From Paulownia fortunei (taxonomy: Eukaryota > Streptophyta > Magnoliopsida > Lamiales > Paulowniaceae): 64,000 nt of DNA. The notes under the pieces are model-generated. The model was given only the letters and a program-made list of their open reading frames with translations, had not been told where the DNA came from and searched no databases. The stretch's first letter is position 1. Every line of letters starts with the position of its first letter. The position numbers and the translations under genes are program-made. The DNA lies in contig CM033111.1 of assembly GCA_019321725.1 (NCBI GenBank), positions 3,968,001-4,032,000 of the forward strand. The letters run 5' to 3'. This document shows, piece by piece, positions 55,856-64,000 of the stretch.

Positions 55856-57653
55856 ATGGAGTTGTGCAAATTTCATATACTAGCATTTGTAGTTCTTCTA
55901 TTCTGTATTCCTGTTGCCTATGGTTGGGGTATTGATGGGCATCTCATTATTTGCAGACTTGCTCAGGTTCTTACCTTAACCATTTGTCTCCTTTCACTAG
56001 GTTTCATGTTCCTGAAAATGGCGTCTCCACAACTGATTTCCCTTTGTTGCAGCCGAGGTTGAGTCAAGCAGCAGCGGATGCTGTATCAGAACTTTTGCCA
56101 GCCTATGCGCAGAATGATCTTGGTAGCGTGTGTTCATGGGCAGATCGCATCAAGTTCCGGTATCACTGGTCATCGCCTCTTCATTACATAGATACTCCAG
56201 ATAATCTCTGCACCTATCAGTACAACAGTGAGCATTGAATCTGGCGTTTATGTTTCATTAAGAAAATTTTTCTAATTTACTATTTTTCTAGGCTCTGAAG
56301 ATCTGATATGACTAAGAAATAGATTCTTGAAGGAAAAATTGAAGATGTATAGAGCCATGGTGAGGTTAAAAGAATCTTGTTTGATATATGTAGGGGATTG
56401 CAAAGATGAAGATGGCATACAAGACAGGTGTGTAGCAGGGGCAATCAACAATTACACAAGTCAGCTTCTCAGCCATGGCAATGCCAATTCTGCTTCTCAA
56501 TGTAATCTGTTAAAATCTCAACTTTATCAAATTGGTTTTAGCTAATTTTCCATCTGTTTATTAGTCCAGTTCATTTTCTTGAATATCTATCTAATCAAAT
56601 GTATCTGATTATTTTTCTGATGAGAACTTTGGCATAACTGTATAATGGTCAGATAATCTCACAGAAGCACTTCTCTTCCTATCTCACTTCATTGGAGACA
56701 TTCATCAGGTCGAATATTTCTAAATTTCATTTTTAAGTTCACAGCACACATATGATATGATCATTTTTTAATATAGTAAAGATTATTGTTAACTTCACCT
56801 ATGTATTTTACTCACAATAGCATGCAAATTCTGGTATGCAGCCTCTACATGTAGGATTTACTTCAGACAGGGGAGCAAACACTATCGGTGTCCGTTGGTA
56901 CAGGAGGAAAGAAGTTCTTCATCATGTGAGCTTCCCTTGCAATATACAACATATGAACAAACTGTTTTTCCTACAGAAACTGTACTCATCCTTATTCTAC
57001 AGGTATGGGATAGTAACATTATTGAGACAGCAGAACAAAGGTTTTATGATTCTAATGTCGATGAACTGATTGATGCACTCCAGAAGAACATAACGGTACT
57101 TCATTTTCTCCTGTCTTCCATAAAAAATCCGAACATACCTTTCCATGTTATGTAGTTATACCTCTACTCATAATGCATACTCATCTCTTGACACTTTGAC
57201 AGACTGTATGGTCTAAACAAGCCAAGGCATGGGAGGCCTGCAGCAAGACAGCTTGCCCAGATTTGTAAGTTTAAACACAAATGAAATGAACAATTCTTTG
57301 AAATTGAGTTTTGAAATTCCATTTCTACAAATTGATAGATATATACTAAAGAATATATACCTATGGCCCTGTAGATATGCATCTGAAGGTATTAAAGCAG
57401 CCTGCGACTGGGCATATAAAGGAGTCGAAGAAGGTTCAGTACTTGAAGGTATATTTTCGTTTTTCCTACGACAATCATAGGGTCATAAATTCATTCGTTC
57501 TTTCTTGCAAGTTGCAATAATCATAACATAAAATGACACGGAGTCACAACTTCTGCAGATGACTACTTTCTGTCCCGTAGACCAGTTGTCAATCTGCGGC
57601 TTGCTCAGGGTGGCGTCCGCTTGGCCGCCACTCTTAACCGTATATTTGGATGA
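55856..57653 (+). CDS. S1/P1-type secreted nuclease, copy B
   Basis: Second tandem member of the same zinc nuclease family. Exons: 55856-55966, 56053-56227, 56394-56501, 56653-56708, 56842-56925, 57003-57095, 57203-57264, 57375-57448, 57559-57653; 285 residues. Exons 2, 4, 5, 6, 8 and 9 have exactly the same length as in copy A, and all phases match. A signal peptide (residues 1-23) precedes the mature start WGIDGH. Zinc-binding motifs WADRI, RYHWSS, SHFIGDIHQPLHVG and HHVWD are all intact. The C-terminus LRLAQGGVRLAATLNRIFG is typical. All introns are GT-AG. The ATG at 55856 is chosen because it starts the signal peptide; an upstream in-frame extension to 55814 has no ATG. The sequence differs from copy A at many positions throughout, so the duplication is not recent. 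Confidence 0.92.
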
Positions 57654-57659
57654 TCACAT

Positions 57660-58660
57660 TTCAACTCTGCCCTTGACCAAATGATACAAGTGAAATCCTG
57701 TGATACAAACTTTCTGGTACTTCAGAAAGGAGCTAAATTGCTGTGCTAGAAGTTTTCGAGGATTTCACCAGCAATGGAAAATTATGCAATTCTGCAAGCC
57801 CCCCAAGATGTCTACTTGTAATGCATTAGCCTAAATGATTATTTCCTTTGTATGATTGTAAAAAGATCTGATCATTTTTATTTCATCAAAATCACTTAAG
57901 AGAACAGTTCAAAGAGTTACAAGACCAAATTTAGATGTGAATTTAAGTAGTATCTTGCAGCAAATATAATCTTAAACTAGACAACAAAAAGGGGCCGCAT
58001 TTAGTTAAATTATTTATTCAGAGTACATAAATATGGGTTAACCCTGTTTTCCAGCTTTGCTTATTAATCCAATTAACAGCCTAGAGTAGTTTTAAGTCAC
58101 ATCTCTGATATGAGACTCAAAACAGATACGAATACATAAAGTAAAGTACATATGGTGCCAGCAGAAATTCAAAGTCTAGTTTAATTTCAACCCTTCTTGT
58201 GTGGGGAACTTTCATCTTAGGTGGGCTAAATTGGTAACTGTATATGCATCTTGGGTTAGTCTTCAAACATGTGAACTAAGTTTACAAATTTGAGCATCCA
58301 TTGAAGAATCCTACAAAAAACGAATTCGTAAGAGCAAGGATAGGGCAGAGAACAGAGAAGTATCAAGAGAAAAACGGGCAGGAGCCAGACATATCAAGGT
58401 TTATGAGGTGCAACTTCAAAGATCATTAATCATATCAAGGTTTATCAAGGTTTCACCCACATGACATTTTTCTTTTTTTTTTTTGACTTTTATCTACCTC
58501 TCACAACTTTAAATAGTTTAGCTTATGTTTTCACCCCTTTCCTTGAGCCAGCTCGAAGAAGGGAAAAAATAAAGCCGAAAATAAGGAAGCTTCCCAGGGG
58601 GCTAGAATGAGAGTAAGTAGGGGCTTCATGTAGTCCAGCCAAAATTTCCACCAAGTTAGC
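57660..58660. other. Convergent intergenic region between nuclease B and the thioesterase gene
   Basis: About 1 kb between the stop codons of two convergent genes, containing both 3' UTRs. No additional gene is seen. The phrase TATCAAGGTTTAT occurs twice near 58395 and 58433, a small local duplication. Confidence 0.5.
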
Positions 58661-58672
58661 CAACAAATAGCA

Positions 58673-61276
58673 TCAGTTTGCCTCTTCGTGCCGAAGGAAC
58701 TGAACAAACTTAGATCTCACCTCTGGAGGGATACGGACAGGACGATAGTTTTTATCAAGCCAAACTGCTGTGGCTCTTGCCTCCACAATGGGCTGGAGAG
58801 ACAAAGACACCATTTAGAGTATTAGGATCAGACATTAAAAGCCTTCCCCTCATATTAACTTCGACATAGAATTACAAGGGTGAAATATAACAGACCTCTA
58901 GGCTAGGAATCTTGAAGATGAAATGTTCAAAGAACATTCGAGCAGCAGAAGAGTCACATAACCTCACCTTCACAACAAATCTGTCTCCACTCTATTAAGA
59001 CAGGAAAAATACATGAGGGTTGCAAAATCATAAATTAAGCAATGAAAATTTACCTTAGTGCATAATAATGCAGGGATAAGAAAATAAATAGAACAAACAT
59101 TCTATGCTTAGTATTTCACTCTGTTCCAAAACAGGGGAGGCGAAAAGGAGAAAAAGGAATAGTAGAAATAACCTAATGAAAATTGGAAATTGGCAAGAAG
59201 CTGATTTCGATCAAAATATGTACACGATTTACTGTTTTCATGTTTAATTGTTAATTTGCTTTGTTGGGCGATTAAAACACAGTCCAATGGTCTCTGGCTA
59301 GTTTTGCAGTTATGTCTTGGTCGTGAATTTCACTGGTGCAACTCACGAGTGGCAAGTGAATTTTATTAGCGTCCTTACAGAAATCGACATTGCTGTTGAA
59401 TGAGTAACCTCTATTTTGTTTGTAACATGGCAAAATGCATTATACCTGGAGCTCACAATAAGAAGATTATAATCATACCCTTAAAGGTGCAAGAAACTTG
59501 AGCGATAATTCAGTTAAAGCTAACGCATCACCAGTTCGGGCAACTGCATCTGCATTTACACCAATCCTCTCCAAAAGTTCATGACGACCTGTTTATGAAT
59601 TGAAGAGGTAAGCCATTCAAAGCTATTAAACAAAAATACCCTCTTTGAATTTATTTAGTGTTTTCTCTTGGAGTAGTATGTTTCAAAATATGTAATAGAG
59701 TCAGTTTTCCTCAGGGGCAAATCCCGTCTTACCCCAGATGTTAGCTCTTTGTTTCAGTCATAAGCAAGAATAGAATCTACATTGTTTGATAGTGCTGCAC
59801 AGACTAGCTCTCATTGAGAATTTGACAGATCAACAACAAATTGGGCGGGACAAGAACTTAGTGGAGGTAGATAAAAATATTCCTTTTTCTGATAACTAAG
59901 TTTGGTTGCAAATGTCATGCTTGATGCACAATAATAATAAGTTGAAGTGTCAAACTGGTACACTTAAAAGTTGGGGTCCAAATGGATACAAAACAACTAA
60001 TTTAAGAGTAAAAAAATCATTTACCGTTTTTATGCGAAATACATGATGCTCCATAAGGCTGCTCAGGCTGTTTCAAAAACCTCCAAGTTTAACTTCAGAT
60101 GTCAGCAGTGAATATGGTGAGACAAGATGGTTTGATCTGAATGACTGTAGATTATATGTGTATAATTAAGGGGCGGTTTTTTCTCTTCAAGAACACCAAT
60201 TGAAGTGCTATAACTCAATGACTGCAGTATCAGTAGCCTTTACCATGTTCAACAGATATAATTAGTTTGACCACACTCCCATGACTCTTCGTGTGGGACT
60301 TTCACTTAGACCTTTGTAAGGTCTCAATCGCCATTACTCAAACTTGAAACTCACTAACTGTTTATTTGTAGAGTTGGTGTTATAAAGAAAAAATTCGACA
60401 TTATGAGAAAATCACAAATGATGCAAATTAATATAAACACACGTTCCTTCTTTTGCTTACATGAATATTCATCAGAATAGATTATTAACATCAATAATAC
60501 AAAATCTGTAAAGTCGCACATGCCACAGAGATATGAGCAAAGCACTATTACCATGTTGGCAGTAACTTGCATAAATAGCATTATTTACGACACCGTACTG
60601 ATCCAATTCAGAGTCTCGAACTTTAAGTTCAACTTCATGGAACCCGTTCATTCTGAGAAGAAGCACAGAAAGATTCAAAGTTTTTTAAAAGTGACATTAT
60701 TCAGATGTACCAAAGCCAACAAAACATGTAAAATAGTTTAACTATGCACTCAAAATAATCAAAATATGCGGAAAAAAAAAAACAAAAACGAAAAAACTGA
60801 AGATCAGATCAGGGCCAAATACTTTGTCTATTTTTTCCACCTTGCAAAATTGTTGAATCAACTAATTCAAGCTTCGATGCAATCGAGGTTGCAATTAACA
60901 TAAATAACGCAGCAAGTCAAAGCAATGAACATAGTATTCCAGAATCTCAAATCAACATTTTAACAAAGTAATAAGAACCCATCAAGATTTTAACTTGAAT
61001 ACTCACTTCACACACCAAAATCTCAAGAAAAGGCAAAACAAAACGGATAATTAACAAGAAAAATTTTAAGTACCCTTTGCCACCTTTAAAGTCAAACGCA
61101 ACAGCATTGCAGCTCCTCACCCGAGAGGAGGACAACCTGACACGTGACAGCCGGATATGCCGCCGGGGAATGGCCGGAAAATTTGGAGAGGGACGGGGGA
61201 AAAGGACGGTGGCGGGGTAGGCACGCGAGGTCGGTGCGGTCAAGTGAGTTGCCGGGTTGATTAAAGAGTGAAACAT
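58673..61276 (-). CDS. Plastid single-hotdog acyl-ACP thioesterase, ATL/MKS2-like
   Basis: Hydrolyses (3-keto)acyl-ACP to free fatty or beta-keto acids in plastids; relatives include methylketone synthase 2 of tomato and the Arabidopsis ATL proteins. Exons in transcript order: 61276-61074, 60652-60552, 59588-59479, 58991-58896, 58792-58673; all joins keep frame and give 209 residues, the usual length. Residues 1 to about 55 are Ser/Arg/Pro-rich with no acidic residues, a good plastid transit peptide. The hotdog active site is visible as [20 protein letters not shown] (Asp and the Asn pair), followed by RHELLERIG and [12 protein letters not shown], then [16 protein letters not shown] and [10 protein letters not shown]. 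Introns 1 and 2 are long; intron 2 is almost 1 kb. The gene is convergent with the nuclease pair and shows no functional link to it. The substrate chain length is not predictable from sequence. Confidence 0.9.
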
Positions 61277-61437
61277 TTTTCTTAAGGGGGATTGATGAAA
61301 AGAGTGGGGAATTTGTAGTAGGTTGGGATTTGCAGAAATTCTTTGAGCATTTCTTGATTTTAGTACAGTGCGGGCGTTAAGGTTTATGCTACTAGCCTAC
61401 TAGCTTTGTGATTAATTTCCGGCGGTTTTCCGTCTGC

Positions 61438-61443
61438 CACGTG
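61438..61443 (-). promoter_or_regulatory. G-box (CACGTG) upstream of the thioesterase gene
   Basis: The palindrome CACGTG in the context GCCACGTGCT lies about 160 bp upstream of the thioesterase start codon, within the expected promoter. G-boxes are bound by bZIP and bHLH factors in light, ABA and jasmonate responses. A second ACGT core (CACGTA) lies at about 61467. Functional use is inferred from position only. Confidence 0.4.
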
Positions 61444-62146
61444 CTTGGCATGTGACAATCAAAGGCACGTAGTTATTCTTTCAGCACGAGTTCTACAATC
61501 AAGAGACTCATTTCTGTCAAAATTTGAATTGAAATTTCACATTTTCTGATTATTTGAAACAACATTCAACTTTACTTTAATACTGTAAGATATTTCATTA
61601 AAATTTTAAAATAATTGGGGATATTTTGAAATTTTCCAAAATTTTGAAAATTATTAAAATATTTTATATCTTACATAATATAATATTAATCTAAAAGATA
61701 GAGCCTTATTATCGAACACCTTGAAAACATAAGATTAATAAATTTAAGACAAATATTAAAATTTCTAAAAACAGTAAGAATGTCTTGATAAATGCTACTT
61801 ATTTCTAAATTGGGCACAACATACTTTTAATGATATTATTTAATAAAACTCACAATATATATCATATTTGCAAATATGTTGGTTTAAAAGGTGCATAAAA
61901 AATATCCAATTTTTCATGTAAAATTCCCAACTATTTCTAAAGTTCTCGTAGTTTTTCTAAATTTAAATCAAAAGTTTGGATATTCTCAAAATTTTCATAA
62001 ATTTATAGCTTCAAAATAACATGCGATACTTAATACCTTGCAAATGCATTTATTAAGATTTGCAATTATGATATTTATTTTGCATGTATTTAATTACACA
62101 ATTTTAAATGATACTTTATAGCTACGTCTAAATTTATTTTAAAAAT

Positions 62147-62272
62147 ATATTTTAAGAGAAGGTGACTTAAGACATGTATCGAAATATGCTTGATTCTAAT
62201 TTTGAAAAAATATTTTAAGAGAAGGTGACTTAAGACATGTAACGAGTATGCTTGATTCTAATTTGAGAGTAT
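62147..62272 (+). repeat. 63-bp tandem duplication
   Basis: The unit containing AGAGAAGGTGACTTAAGACA and TATGCTTGATTCTAATTT occurs twice in direct orientation with a period of 63 bp. The copies differ by only a few bases, so the duplication is relatively recent. Confidence 0.85.
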
Positions 62273-62588
62273 ATTTTATAGTAATAATTAGAATGTTTTT
62301 AAATTATTTTGGAAAATATAAGATGTATTTTTGAGAGAAAATAGTATTAAAATTTATATTTTATTTAAAGAGATTGAAAATTATTTTAAAAAAAGAAAAC
62401 CAAACAGCCCATAATTTTTTTTATATACCGCACACGTTCATTTGTTCCATATTACAAACTCATCATCATCTCTCTCTCTCTCTCTCTCCTTTTTTTTTTT
62501 TTGTCTTTTTTGTTTTTAGATTTTCCAAAATTTCCCAAAGTTTTTGCTCGTTCTTTACTATTTCAACTAAACGTTACCTGAGATTGCG

Positions 62589-62591
<3 letters not shown>

Positions 62592-62623
<32 letters not shown>

Positions 62624-62645
62624 CAAAAAACATATATATATATAT
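62592..62645. repeat. (TA)n microsatellite, interrupted
   Basis: A run of about 14 TA units, a short AAATCAAAAAAC interruption, and a second shorter TA run. Confidence 0.85.
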
Positions 62646-64000
62646 AATCAGCTCAAAAGTAGAAAAATATCTTATTCTACCCTCATTCCAAAACCTTTAC
62701 ATACCCACATTATATTTGTGAATGTTGGAGAGGTCTTACTGTAATAATAGAAAACTTGAAGGGGGCTAAATAAATTTTTACTTAAATTTTAATATTATTT
62801 TTTAAAATATTAAATTAGTATATTTTAAATTCATTCTTAATAGTTTTTACTTAATTCAATTAAACACTTTAAAAATTAGTAAACAATAAATTCCTAGAAT
62901 AAATATAAGCACATTTTTTATATTTTACATTATTAGAATCAAGAATACATATACCATTACGTTTCAATAACCTAATGAAATGGATATATTAATAGTTTGT
63001 TGAAAATCCAATAGCCTTCATTCACGATTGGCTTTGGCTTGGCATAATCTCTAAAAATTTAAAGAAAAATTAGTTTACTGAAACAGTACATTTCTTCAAC
63101 ATCCATCAATTTCACCTGCTCTATCTTCTTCTCACTTGTTGCTGTCTCAAGACTTGAAATAAAAAAATCTCATATAAATTCAAATCGATCTTACAATATA
63201 AATTTAATAAGCTACTCGACTTGAAGAGTGAAACGGCATCATAGTATATGCATAAGAATTGTGTTGAAAGAACACACTTTATAAAAATAAGGATGGCAAA
63301 ATATCTTACTTTATAATCATTTTATCTATTTCTTATTCATTTTTTATTCCAAGTAAACAGGTAATTGTATCATAAACATTTGGTTTTTATCTCAGCCTTA
63401 AACTTCATTGGGGTGGGATGCAATTTGGAAAGATAGTGGGAAGGAGTATGTAATTTGGACAAACTTTAGAGGATGTGGATGTAATTTTAAAAGGCACATT
63501 AGGTGTCTTATACATGTTAGATCCAATTATATGTATTAGATATATATCTAATTGTATATTTATGCATAATCATTCATATATATATATATGGATATATGTA
63601 TAATATATGATGAAATACATACCAATACACATTACCAAATGTAAACATTACGAGAGTTACATATATTTGAATATTTTTCAACTAAAGTTATATAATCAAT
63701 GCGTGAGAACCATTCTGATTTTCTATTATATAATAAAATAAAATCTTAAGGATGATTTTAGTAATCTCAAAAAATTATTGAGAAGAGTTAATAATTTGAA
63801 TAAATTGCAACACATGAAGTTTAATATAAAAACTACTTAGTCGAAGTCAAATATAAAAAAGTGGTAATATCAACTACGTTTTAAATTAAAAGCAAGAGTT
63901 TCCCTATGAAATTTTGCACGACAACTATTATCACGCCGCGTACACTTATTTCTTCATCATCATTGACAGTAAAATATTGTACTTCTTCATTTGAATCCCT

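Larger units (their letters stand above)
61480..64000. other. AT-rich intergenic region without a recognisable gene
   Basis: No coding exon. Contents are a 63-bp tandem duplication at 62147-62272, a CT run at about 62469-62488, TA runs at 62592-62645, and another TA run near 63573-63587. The 115-codon open frame across the TA runs is low-complexity and not a gene. Confidence 0.6.

Noticed and set aside
62374..62721. 115-codon plus-strand frame
   Set aside because: Built of CT and TA microsatellites (IYIYIY), so not a protein gene.

Overview
The window is nuclear DNA of a flowering plant. It is strongly AT-rich, the genes are split by many GT-AG introns, the protein families are plant ones, and long TA/CA/GA microsatellites and transposon remnants fill the gaps. 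Protein resemblance suggests a eudicot, perhaps an asterid; that is a guess from memory. All exon joins below were made by eye from splice signals and reading-frame continuity.

Six protein-coding genes are well supported. From left to right: a JAGGED-type C2H2 zinc-finger regulator of organ growth (+, about 1.5-3.5 kb); an alpha/beta-hydrolase of the monoacylglycerol lipase / caffeoylshikimate esterase family (-, 13.2-16.4 kb, 8 exons); an intronless adenylate isopentenyltransferase for cytokinin synthesis (+, 32.1-33.2 kb); two tandem S1/P1-type secreted nucleases with matching nine-exon structures (+, 53.2-54.9 and 55.9-57.7 kb); and a plastid single-hotdog acyl-ACP thioesterase of the ATL/MKS2 type (-, 58.7-61.3 kb, 5 exons). 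A weak candidate for a 28-residue peptide gene with its own TATA box lies at 8.9 kb. The genes do not form a pathway; the only clear functional cluster is the nuclease pair.

The rest is intergenic. The left edge carries what looks like a CACTA transposon end. From 17 to 31 kb there are AT-rich MITE-like repeats and a dead LINE RNase H fragment. From 36.9 to 52.1 kb is a transposon-dense zone: a multimeric tRNA-derived SINE with four B boxes (38.8-39.6 kb), a U3-like promoter with a 69-bp tandem repeat (42.6 kb), a decayed gag-only Ty3/gypsy-like element between two diverged LTRs (43.7-47.1 kb), a further related LTR (51.7 kb), and a nuclear insertion of plastid DNA carrying the trnI-GAU 5' exon (50.1-50.35 kb).

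The most interesting points are: the JAGGED-like gene, which has AGG where orthologues would have the start ATG, a GC-AG intron inside the conserved finger block, and a conserved-looking C-terminal tail stranded behind two in-frame stops; the plastid insertion; the SINE multimer; a G-rich tract just after the isopentenyltransferase stop, on the mRNA strand; and the nuclease duplication, in which one copy appears to use a GC splice donor. I found no convincing wholly new system.
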